Origin: Phlegmacium glaucopus
Taxonomy: Eukaryota; Basidiomycota; Agaricomycetes; Agaricales; Cortinariaceae
Assembly (NCBI GenBank): GCA_015039465.1
Contig: MU130379.1
Span: forward strand, 124,001-188,000
DNA: 64,000 bases
Direction: 5' to 3'
Made by a program: the position numbers and the translations under genes. Each line of letters starts with the position of its first letter. Within the stretch, counting starts at the first letter, position 1. Below the pieces are notes generated by a model. That model did not search any database, was not told the DNA's origin, and saw only the letters and a program-made list of their open reading frames with translations. Positions 34,430-44,169 of the stretch are shown piece after piece.

Positions 34430-34769
34430 CGGGGCAGGAGGAGGCTACAGGAAGCGTAGCGTTTATAGACCATATAAATCATTGACCTCCTTCATTACAT
34501 ACCCAATATTTGTAATGTGCGCCTCGGATCATCCGCAACGTCTGTCAACTGATGCTGAGCGCTGAGCGCTGATTTCCAGTGGGAAAGCAGTCGAAAATCT
34601 CACCTGTTGCTATTGACTTGTTTAGCCGCGGATATTACATAAAAATGGTCAGGCAATTGCCAATTTTGGACACAAACTCACCAGGCAGACTCGTGACCAG
34701 TCGTCGATATGAGATGTGACGGCCTGTCACAGGTCTACCATGGCCAGAATGATGTACTTTAAACGCCTT

Positions 34770-35180
34770 GACACATTATGCTGTCCTTGCTAGCTCATGT
34801 GTGCTCTCAATCGCCAGAGAGCCAAGGAGGAAATGACTGAGCGATACTGGGTATATGCTATGTCGCTGGTGGACTGTGGTATTGTAAGTTGGATCAAAAC
34901 ATGTTTGTCGATGCTATTATGAGGAAAAACGCACACTTCAGACTTATTTTCCTCACAGCCCGCAAAGTCATCGAGCCCCCACCAGCTCCCCCACCCATGT
35001 CTCCCGCCGGCGGTATTGAAGCGATCAAAGGTAAGACAGAAATGTAAGCTCGTGTTCCGAAAATAAAACAAGAATCAATAACATATCATACAATTTCGCG
35101 TCTCTTTTGTACATTTGCGTAACGACGCTCCTGGTTGGTAAGGAAAGAAAAGAATCGTTCCTATCCATCCATTTCATCTG
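34770..35180 (+). pseudogene. Membrane-protein gene remnant R4 with internal inversion
   Basis: The left part matches the parental exon order (GCTAGCTCATGTG, AGAGAGCCAAGGAGGAAATG, CTCACAGCCCGCAAAGTC). From 35021 to 35180 the sequence is the reverse complement of the last-exon/3'-flank segment (CAGATGAAATGG through CTTTGATCGC), after which the normal orientation resumes with TGATGAGG. Confidence 0.7.
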
Positions 35181-35401
35181 TGGGGCTGATGAGGGCTGTT
35201 TATAATGAGGTTGATGATAGCTAACATCCAAGTGTCCTTGGCGAACCCGGTATCGATGTGATTGTGTGTTTCTTCTAGTACTGTATGCTGAAGGAATCTT
35301 GGAACTGCCATATGATATCTTTATGTTTTTATATTACCCTCGATGTTCTCTGAGCTGCAGATCATCCCTAGCTAACGGATTAACTTCCTCTATTCTCAGG
35401 C

Positions 35402-36165
35402 CTACAATTTCAATACCAACATTAAAAAAAAGAACATTCCAATGAAAACGCCTGACAGTCTATTACTGAAGATGGGACTACCAAGAATCGTTGCTGCATT
35501 CGTCGATGTGGGGATGGGACTACCAAGAATCGTTGCTGCATTCGTTGATGTTGGGATGGGTCCAGGAACGGTGAGTGTGTAAATCGGTTCCACTAAGCCT
35601 TGGTAGGTCAAGGTTGCAGTTTTAGAAGTGGTCCCATCCTGTAATACAAAGCGATCGATTTCGATACATTCGCTCGTGGCACCATTCGTCCCCAAAGTAC
35701 AATTCAATTCAATATCATCGAAACTTTTCGACGGGTCGGCGGGGCTCGTATAAAACCAGGATGCAGCCTCGACAAAGGTCCCTGTGTATAAGAATTAGTG
35801 TTAAATTGGACTCAATAAATTAACATGGGAAAAAGAGTCTCAGGACTGACTAGTGGCTGTAATAACTTGCATCGTCCCACCTAACTCGACACCAGTGAGG
35901 ATTTCACCTTCCAAGTACGTCGTTCCCCCATTTTCGCCCACACCGATTGCAGATAGGCTGGCCGCTGCTTGAACCTGGGTAGTGCCATTTGACAAAGGAG
36001 TAATGATAGGTATGACTTGGAGCAGTGTTATAGTGGTATTTCCTTCCACGCAGGAGGCTACTGTAGATCAAAAGCGTTATGAACCCGCAATGTCCTGCAT
36101 TTATATGGTGGAAATTTACCAGTTAATAGCAGGAGAGAGAGGAAAGCACTTTTGAGAGCTGGCAT
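35402..36165 (-). CDS. Secreted, probably GPI-anchored protein, tandem copy 4
   Basis: Exons 36165-36120, 36060-35851 and 35781-35402; introns 59 and 69 bp (35782-35850); 211 residues. Exon 2 is shorter than in the other copies (about 30 bp lost in the variable segment around GVELGGTMQV). Exon 3 carries an in-frame duplication of 14 codons: IPTSTNAATILGSP occurs twice in a row (35468-35560). The hydrophobic tail and NCTLG sequon are kept. Confidence 0.8.
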
Positions 36166-36502
36166 CGGGGCAGAAGGGATAACACTGAGGCTACAGGAAG
36201 CATAGCCATATATACATGTAAATCATTGATCTCCCAATTACCTCCTTCCTTGCATTTCAAATGCAGTGTGCGCTTCGGATCCGCCATGTCGACTGATGAG
36301 GGAAAGCAGTCGCACAACTCACCTGTTGGTATGTTAGCTATTCATAGCTATTGACTTGTTTAGCCACGGATATTCAGGCAATTGCCAGGTTTGGGCACAA
36401 ACTCACCAAGAGGCCAGGCACCTCCATGGCCAGATAGACTTAGTTCTGTATAGCTGTAAACGCCCTAGGCGCCAGATATCAATATGATTATGTGAAGAAA
36501 CC

Positions 36503-38027
36503 TGCTGTAGAGGGCCATCGCGGAGCGTGGCGTGTACGAGCCTCTTTTGAAAAATTTATTCCCACTCACTACCAGGAACTAACCTGAACTAACCTTTCTC
36601 CCACTGTGGTAACCAATCCAACCAGAAAATTGTTTTTACCGTCAGTAAAAGCTCTAAACAACATTTCTCGATCCTGGCGTTGTCATCAATCAACTCAACA
36701 ATCGCGTGTGTATCTGTACCAAGAAAACAAAGAGAGTCAACAAAATATTCGATACCATTCAAGAAGCCACCCGTGACACATACCGGGCAAACTACACTCC
36801 GTTTCCATTCGACGTATTTCTTTCTTCTCCTCTCAAAGTCACCGCGTCCGACCTAGGAGACGCTCTCGGATTATACCTCTTCCTTCCTACACCCCACCGA
36901 ACAGCTTGAAGGCGACGCAGGCGTCGAAGTCCGTCGTCGTCAACACGATTTATGCAGATAATTCTGAGTAATTCCATTTAATCTGGGCTAGTCGATGTGG
37001 AAGTTTGAATAACTGATAATTGGCTTAAATTCGTGGACGTAGGACGTGATGTGGGAGAGTAGATGCTTGGTGAGATAGGAGTGTTGATGGGGGGGAAAGT
37101 GTCTGGATGTAAATGCTGACCTCCGAATTTGATTGGCGTTGAAGGAGTTTTAACAGGGATGGTGAGAGAGGGTAGGGTAGCTCTTGATGTGAGAGAATGG
37201 TCAGAGTAGCTAGGAATAAGCGCGCACATTTTTTGGGATGGCGTTGGTGTTGGGCTTTCTGTTGGGGGTGGTGTTTCGGTGTTTTGTTTATCTTGCCCGC
37301 AATCTGGTACCGGCTCTGGGGATGGGAGATCTTTATATTGTCCAGGCAAAATAGCATCCCTAAGGGCATACAGTGAGATAAAGTACGTGGAAGGATAGAA
37401 AAAATACATGCCAAATCGCGCTAATCCACCCCGCTCGTTCTCTCACAGACTTTACTGCGAATTTCTCCCTTGAGCGTCCTTCGAACAAGATTTCAAAAAA
37501 TTTCACCTTGTCACTATCTACCACGGCATCCAAAAGGGCGGCATGCTCGGGCCAAGCTGGACGAGAGAAAGAGGGTGGATATCCGCACAATGGGTCAATA
37601 CGATTTCGCGGACGCGTAGTTCCATATTAGATGTAAAGGAGGCTAGAGTTGTTTGGTTTTCTTCGAGAGTAACGTTGCATGCCGTCTATGCGAGTGAGCC
37701 TTGTTCATGAATCTGTCTGTTTCTTCCCCGAAGGTCGGGGTTTGGGCGATTCCTTTGTTGGACATGAATCCATAGTCTTATCCTGACGTCCGACAAGACC
37801 GGCGGTAAATTTCTTACAGACTGGCAAATGGGAGATTTTTCCTTTTTATGAACTTTTAATTTATCATCAGCCGGAGTTGCCAAAGAAATTGCAGAACCGG
37901 TTTTGACTGAGCGCAAAACGAAGGAAAATGGGAGGGAAGAATGAGAAGATGGGCAATACCAAATTCGGCGTTTGTCGGCTATGGCATCATCACGGGACCT
38001 TTCCACAACGATTCGGACTCCTCGTAA
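36503..38027 (-). other. 1.5-kb insertion with an unidentified decayed gene
   Basis: Sequence flanking this block is continuous in the other tandem units (GTGAAGAAACCTG to CTGTTGTACTTG), so the block is an insertion. Minus-strand coding-like segments lie at 38006-37686, 37590-37360 and 37409-36978, in different frames. The second holds PEHAALLDAVVDSDKVKFFE; the third is Pro/Thr/Ser-rich (TETPPPTESPTPTPSQ). They may be exons of one gene or frameshifted pieces; the family is not recognised. No terminal repeats were found. Confidence 0.4.
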
Positions 38028-38290
38028 TCTGTTGTACTTGATGCTGTCCTCGCTAGCTCATAAGCCTCATATGGACTCTCAATCTTCAGAGCGCCAAAGA
38101 GGAAATGAACTAACCGCCATCCTTCCTATACCGATACTGTGTATACTATAGGGGTGGTGGTGTTGTTCGTTAGTAAGTCGATCAAAAAATGTTTTATCGA
38201 GTTCCGGGTTACTAAACCATGCTTCACCCAAAAAGTCTCTGGCATTGTACTATCAATTGAACTTCCTAGTCGATGCTATTCTGGACAAAA
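38028..38290 (+). pseudogene. Membrane-protein gene remnant R5
   Basis: GATGCTGTCCTCGCTAGC, GCGCCAAAGAGGAAATGA, ATAGGGGTGGTGGTGTTG and TCTGGCATTGTACTATCA follow the parental gene order and spacing through the GTAAGT donor, then end at the stop side of copy 5. Several small changes break the frame. Confidence 0.65.
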
Positions 38291-38303
38291 TCGTGCCTCA
38301 TGA

Positions 38304-39045
38304 TTAAAATTCTGATACCAACATTAAAGAAAAGAATATCCCCAAGACAACGCCTGACAGTCTATTGCTGAACATGGCACTACCAAGAATCGTTGCTGCA
38401 TTCTTTGCTGTTGGGATGGGTCCAGTGACAGTGACTGTGTACAACGGTGCCACTAAGCCTGTCAAGGTCTTGGTTGCAGTTACGGTAGTGGTCCCATCTT
38501 CTACGGTGCGATCGATTTGAATACATTCGCTCGTGGTACCATTCCCTAAAGTACAATTCGCTTCAAACCCATTGAATTCATTCGACGCGTCGGCAAAGCT
38601 CATATAAATCCAGGATGCGGCCTCGACGAGGGTAGCTGTGTATAAGAGGCAATGTTAAATTGGACCCAATAGATAATGTAGGAAAAACAGTCTCAGGACT
38701 GACCAGTGGCTGGAATAACTTGAGTTACATGAGTCGTCACTGGTGAGGTTCCAGGCAACACTACCTCGACACTAATAGTGTCGATTTCTGGTCCTACGTA
38801 CGTCGTTCCTCCGTTTGCGCCCACACCGATTGCGGATATATTGATTACTACAGCCTGGTTACTGGGTACTAGAGCAGTATTGGTAGGTCCGACTTGAAAC
38901 AGTGTTACAGTGGTAGTATCTCCTTTCACACAGGAGGCTACTGTAGATGAAAAGCATTATGAACTCGCAATGTCCTGCATTTATATGGTGGAAAGTTACT
39001 GGTTAATAGCAGGAAGGAGAGGAAAGCACATTTGAAGCCTGGCAT
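38304..39045 (-). CDS. Secreted, probably GPI-anchored protein, tandem copy 5
   Basis: Exons 39045-39000, 38940-38704 and 38635-38304; introns 59 and 67 bp; 204 residues. The signal peptide is MPGFKCAFLSFLLLTIASC. Exon 2 reads KGDTTTVTLFQVGP and SAIGVGANGGTTYV; exon 3 has ANCTLGNGTTSECIQID and the tail LSGVVLGIFFSLMLVSEF. It is nearly identical to copy 6, marking the most recent duplication. Confidence 0.8.
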
Positions 39046-39639
39046 CCGAGTCGGGGCAGGAAGGATAACACTGAGGCTACAGGAAGCCTAGCGGTATGCT
39101 AGACTCTCGATTACCATATACAATTGATCATTGATTGTCATCTATCTCCAATGACCTCCTTCCTTGCATTCCCAATGACCTCCTTCCTTGCATTTCCAAT
39201 GCAGTGCCTTTCTATATCTGCGCGTCTGATCCACAACGTCTGTCAACTAATTCTGATTTCGGATTTCCAGTGGCGACGGAGTCAGAAAACTCACCTGTCA
39301 GTGCAGTGCTGGTATCTCTAAAGTTAGCTACTGTAGTCTGTGACGAAACGACCAACCTCGTCGTACCAACTTAAAGTCACATGCCTATTCCCACGGTCTC
39401 AACGTCATAAATTAGTTCACAAATTCCGAGTCTCTCATAGTCAGGACTTGGTCAGGACTCAGACTCCCATTCTGTCCATATGACTACCAATATTGAGGGA
39501 ATGCCGGCCAAATTCCGGCTGCACTTGCAGTGATAGAAAAAACTTCCTCGCCGGGGTAATGTCTGCAGCAGGGTCATAGCAGCATTTGTTTTCATGCTTT
39601 GAAACTTGAAAGCGACTATAATCTATACCCTACTTAGGA

Positions 39640-39870
39640 TCTGGGGGAGACCTGGTTCAAATACCCACAGATGAGATGGATGGATAGGAATAAATATTAA
39701 CCCTTTCCTTACCAGCCAGGAGCACCATTACACCAATGTTACGCAAATGTTTAAAAGAGAAGCTTTTTTGTACGATATGTTATTGATTTTGTATTTTTGG
39801 AACACGGATTTATACTTTTGTCTTACCTTTGGTCGCTGTTTATAATGAGGATGATGATAACTAATATCCA
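39640..39870 (+). pseudogene. Membrane-protein gene remnant R6 (last exon)
   Basis: ACAGATGAGATGGATGGATA, CCTTACCAGCCAGGAGC and TTACGCAAATGTTTAAAAG match the end of the parental gene. Upstream codons are missing and a short duplication (CACCATTACACCAATG) is inserted. Confidence 0.55.
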
Positions 39871-40032
39871 AGCGTCCTTGGTGAAACCGTGAACCAGGTA
39901 TCAATGTGATTGTGTATGTCTTCTAGTAATGTATGCTGAAAGAACCTTGGACTGAAAGACCTACAAATCAACTTTGTCCGGATACAGCTTAACTACTGGG
40001 AATATGTACTGAATCATGGCTCATGATCAAAA

Positions 40033-40764
40033 TTATAATACCAACATTAAAGAAAAGATCATTCCCATGAAAACGCCTGACAGTCTATTGCTGAACATGG
40101 CACTACCAAGAATCGTTGCTGCATTCTTTGCTGTTGGGATGGGTCCAGTGACAGTGACTGTGTACAACGGTGCCACTAAGCCTGTCAAGGTCTTGGTTGT
40201 AGTTACGGTAGTGGTCCCATCTTCTACGGTGCGATCGATTTGAATACATTCGCTCGTGGTACCATTCCCTAAAGTACAATTCGCTTCAAAACCATTGAAT
40301 TCATTCGACGAGTCGACGAAGCTCATATAAATCCAGGATGCGGCCTCGACGAGGATAGCTGTGTATAAGAGGCAATGTCAAATTGGACCCAATAGATAAT
40401 GTAGGAAAAACAGCCTCAGGACTGACCGGTGGCTGGAATAACTTGAGTTACATGAGTCGTCACTGGTGAGGTTCCAGGCAACACTACCTCGACACTAGTG
40501 TCGATTTCTGGTCCTACGTACGTCGTTCCTCCGTTTGCGCCCACACCGATTGCGGATATATTGGTTACTACAGCCTGGTTACTGGGTACTAGAGCAGTAT
40601 TGGTAGGTCCGACTTGAAACAGTGTTACAGTGGTACTATCTCCTTTCACACAGGAGGCTACTGTAGATGAAAAGCGTTATGAAATCGCAATGTCCTGCAT
40701 TATATGGTGGAAAGTTACCAGTTAATAACAGGAGGCAGAGGAAAGCAGTATTGAGAGCTGGCAT
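40033..40764 (-). CDS. Secreted, probably GPI-anchored protein, tandem copy 6
   Basis: Exons 40764-40719, 40660-40427 and 40358-40033; introns 58 and 68 bp; 201 residues. The signal peptide is MPALNTAFLCLLLLTVASC. The body is almost the same as copy 5 (lacks one codon at EIDTSVEVV), while the C-terminal tail ends two codons earlier (GVFMGMIFSLMLVL). Signal peptides of copies 5 and 6 differ more than their exon 2 and 3, hinting at gene conversion of the body. Confidence 0.8.
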
Positions 40765-41079
40765 TCGAGTCGGGGTAGGAGGGATAACACTGAGGCTAAA
40801 GGAAGCATAGCGTTATATACTCGATTACCATATAAGTCATTGATCTCCCAATGACCTCCTTCCTTGCATTCCTATATCGCTTCTGATCTACAACGTCTAT
40901 TAACTGATTCTGGTTTCAAGTGGGACGGAGTCGGAAAAGGTCGGAAAACTCACCTTTAGACACACTTGTTTAGTCACGGCTATAAACATTGATCGGGCAA
41001 TTGCCAATTTTGGACACAAACTCACCAGGCATGGCCAGGATGATGTACTTTAAACGCCTTGGCGCCAAGTATCAATGTT

Positions 41080-41420
41080 GTGTGTACTTGACACATTACG
41101 CTGTCCTCGCTAGCTCATGTGTGCTCTCAATCCTCAGAGAGCCAAAGAGGGAATGACTGGCCGATACGGGTATGCACCGTATGCTATGGGTGGTGTTGTT
41201 TGTTAGTAAGTTGGATCAAAACATGTTTTATCGAGTTCCTGCCTCCTAAACCATGCTTCCCCCAAAAAAAGTCTACCATCAATAGTCGATATTCTAGGCA
41301 AAACGCACACTTCAAAGCAATCGGACAGGCTTGTTGTCGCCCTTACAAGCAATGGCAGTTAGCGCATGGCTAGGGGTAAGTCGTTCCTGGATCAACGAAA
41401 CACCAAAATAAATTTATTCA
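41080..41420 (+). pseudogene. Membrane-protein gene remnant R7
   Basis: Contains GTGTACTTGACACATTACG, CCTCGCTAGCTCATGTG, AGAGAGCCAAAGAGG, CACACTTCAAAGCAATCGG and AAACACCAAAATAAATTTAT in parental order, with internal deletions, and ends about 160 bp before the hAT-like insertion. Confidence 0.6.
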
Positions 41421-41881
41421 GAATTTCACATCTCTCACACGTGATGTTCTGCTGGAAATCACCGACCGTCCGCATATGGTAATCTCACATGGGTCAATGG
41501 CATTGCCCTAAGTATCGAGGACGTGCTACCACACGGAGAGAAGGGATATCTCCATCCTAACCATTAACGTTTAATCCTAAGAGGACCCCTGAATGTACCC
41601 TCAGATCCCGTTCCCAGATCCGGATAGAAATTGGCCAAAAAAGTTGCGATGCCTTAGAAGTTAGCACTGTCAGGCACTGTCCAGATAGATTTTTCAAAAA
41701 TTTTGGGGAAACCCGGGGGTAATATTCCGGATAGAAATTGGGCCGACGGAATTAACCCAGGGCCGATTCCGGATAAAAAATGTGTGCATGAGGATTCGAA
41801 CACCAGACTTGATGATCAAATTTTTCTACAGCAAGATTCAACTAGACTAATCCATTTGTGAAACATTTATGTTGTTCCTTA

Positions 41882-42393
41882 GAGCCTGTTCAGTAACCAA
41901 AACCGTGGGCGAATTTGTGAAAGTTCACGTCAAATTCGATCTGTGTGTGACATTATGTAATCAAATCTCTTATATCACGATGCGGCCACCCCATGAAGCA
42001 CAGCGCCTTGCTGCTGCTGCTGCCGCTTTTGTGGTCAATGCTGTGGCATTTGCTGCCCAAATTTATGCGGGTTCATTTTATGACAAGACCCCATATCACA
42101 CCTCTGCCCTAACAGGTGAAATGTGGGTTGCAGAGCTCATGAGTGGTCATCCCAACCGTATCAACTGCAACTGTAGGCAGCTGTGATGCGAGAAAACCGA
42201 TGAGCGTGTTCGTTTCCGTATCAGACCAGGCGGCACCGCGGGGAGGCATTAGATTGCGTGAATTGAGGCGTTCACGGCGAGATTGCAACGACGCGACGGT
42301 AGCGACATGGTCACACGTTTCTCACAATTTGGTCACAAAATTCCGCATCAGTTTTTCACAAATTCGCTGATGGTTCGGTTACTGAACAGGCTC
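41882..42393 (+). mobile_element. PIF/Harbinger-like element nested in the hAT-like element
   Basis: Ends GAGCCTGTTCAGTAACC and the inverted GGTTACTGAACAGGCTC, followed on both sides by GCGAATTTGTGAAA in inverted copies. Flanks are TTA (41879-41881) and TAA (42394-42396), close to the TWA target of PIF/Harbinger elements, though not an exact direct repeat. At 512 bp it is an internally deleted derivative. Confidence 0.6.
41980..42186 (+). pseudogene. N-terminal piece of a Harbinger-type DDE nuclease
   Basis: The frame from ATG 41980 contains HEAQRLAAAAAAFVVNAVAF and then YHTSALTGEMWVAELMSGHP, which resembles the conserved N-terminal segment (YHTS.LTG..W..EL..GHP.R) of fungal Harbinger-like nucleases of the DDE_4 type. 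It stops at 42186, before any catalytic DDE residues. It fits the terminal repeats of the surrounding 512-bp element. Confidence 0.55.
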
Positions 42394-42877
42394 TAAGTTA
42401 TACCGCCTTACTCAGGCCTTACTCTAGGTCTTCGAAGCCTTGAAAGCTCTTGCAGGAAAGAAGAAGACCCCTAAGAAGACGAGGAGTAGCTTAAATTTAT
42501 AGAAAATTAGCATATATAATGGATTTTATATTCTTTTCATTTAAGTTACTTCTTTTTACTTATAAGACGTCCTACAGGTGCTCTTGAGGCCCCGCAGGGC
42601 CCCCCGAGCGAGAAAAAAATAGAAATAGCCATATTTATATGCCATATCCGCGTCCGGATGGAAATTGGCCAAAACTGTCCGGATAAAAATTGGAATTTTT
42701 TTGACTTTTCGGATACGGGATCTGAGGGCATATTCAGGGGTCCTACCCTAAGCCATAAACTAACAATATTCTACAATATTCATAACTATTTATAATAACC
42801 ATCAATAATTAACCGTTATAGGCCAGGGCAACATTTATTTTCATGCTTCAAGTTTGAAGCGCCTATATTCTAGACAC

Positions 42878-43020
42878 ACAGATGAGATGAATGGATAGGA
42901 ACGATTCCTTCCTTACCAAGAGCGTCGTTATGCAAATGTTTAAATTTGTATGATGTGTTATTGGTTCTTGTTAAACAGGATTGATATATTTTATTTTGTC
43001 TTACCTTTGATCGCTGATGA
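42878..43020 (+). pseudogene. Membrane-protein gene remnant R8
   Basis: ACAGATGAGATGAATGGATA, CCAAGAGCGTCGTTATGCAA and CTTACCTTTGATCGCTGATG are the parental last-exon and 3'-flank landmarks. It runs straight into a fragment of the secreted-protein gene (copy 7), as in the intact tandem unit but with the intervening exon 3 missing. Confidence 0.6.
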
Positions 43021-43022
43021 GG

Positions 43023-43245
43023 CCCGTTTGCGCCAACACTGATTGCAGATATACTGGTCACTACAACGTGGTCACTGTTTGATAGAAGGTCCGACTTGAA
43101 ACAGTGTTACAGTAGTAGTATTTCCATTCACGCAGGAGGTTACTGTAGATGAAAAGCGTTATGAACTCTCACGTCCTGCATTTCTATGATGGAAAGTTAC
43201 CAGTTAATAGCAGGAGGGAGAGGAAAGCACTTTTGAGAGCTGGTA
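43023..43245 (-). pseudogene. Secreted-protein family, copy 7 (fragment)
   Basis: Retains part of exon 2 (SAISVGAN region), intron 1 and exon 1, but the start codon is changed (ATGCCAGCT to ATACCAGCT) and exon 3 is absent. Confidence 0.7.
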
Positions 43246-43542
43246 TTGGGGCAGGGGGATAACACTGAGGCTACAGGAAGCATAGCCTTATATGCTAGAC
43301 TCTCGATTACCACATAAATCATCGATTGTAATCTCCAACTTGAATGACCTTCTTTCTTGCATTTTCAACGGAGTGCCTCCTATATCTGCGCTTCAAATCC
43401 ACAATATCCGTCAACTGATTTCCAGTGAGAACGGAGTCGAAAAGCTCAGTGCTGGTGGTATCTCTAAATTTTGCCACTTGTTTGGCCGCGGATATTACAT
43501 AAAATTGATCAAGCAATTGCCAGCTTGCAAGGGACATTGGCA

Positions 43543-44167
43543 TCAGCGTTGCTTGGAATTCAAACTCACCAGACGGCCAGGATGTTTCCGGATAGACTCA
43601 GTTCTGTCCAACTTTACATAAACGCCGTTGGCGGGTATCAATATGATTATGTGAAGAAACCTTGGAAGTGAACAAGTATCCGTCGTGACTCTGAACTCAT
43701 TGGCAATTTGGCACTTGGGTTGGGCCCAGGAACGGTGAATGTGTGCCACTTGGCCTGCAAGCCTCGAGGTTTTATTTACGGTAGTGGTCCCATTTTCTAG
43801 GGAGCGATAGATTTGGATACATTCCCTCGTGGTACCAATTACAGCATTTCCCCGAGGGGCCGGCGGGGAAGCCCACATACTCCCAGCGTATAGCGTTCAC
43901 TGTGCATAAGAGAAATATTGGAAGAGATATGTGACCTAGCACTGAGGAAAAACGTGGGAAAGACTTACCAGTGGGTTGGGCCATGTTGCTGGCTATGAGA
44001 GTCGTCTGTGTAACATCAAACAGTGTTACAGTGGTAGTGGTATTTCCTTTCACCCCGGAGGCGACTTTAGATAAAAGTGTACGTTATTAATTCGCAATGT
44101 CCTGGATGTGTATAATGTTACCAGCTAATAATAGGATGGTGAAGAAAGTATCCTTGAGCGCTAGCAT
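43543..44167 (-). pseudogene. Secreted-protein family, copy 8 (most diverged, frameshifted)
   Basis: Exon 1 from 44167 still encodes a signal peptide (MLALKDTFFTILLLA). Exon 2 is short (KGNTTTTVTLFDVTQTT) and ends at a GTAAGT donor near 43974. Exon 3 is recognisable only after a frame change (GTTRECIQIYRSLENGTTTV) and then diverges before the GPI tail. It lies at the outer end of the array and is probably the oldest copy. Confidence 0.65.
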
Positions 44168-44169
44168 CC

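Larger units (their letters stand above)
41582..42744. mobile_element. hAT-like non-autonomous element, 1,163 bp
   Basis: Ends AGGACCCCTGAATGTACC and, inverted, CAGGGGTCCT preceded by GGGCATATT; the inverted repeats extend over TCAGATCCCGT and a GATCCGGATAGAAATTGGCC-like block. Flanks are ATCCTAAG (41574-41581) and ACCCTAAG (42745-42752), an 8-bp target duplication with one mismatch, which is the hAT hallmark. No hAT transposase is present. A second element is nested inside at 41882-42393. Confidence 0.65.

Noticed and set aside
36706..36909. Plus-strand 67-residue frame in the 1.5-kb insertion
   Set aside because: No signal, domain or splice context; the minus strand of the insertion looks more coding-like.
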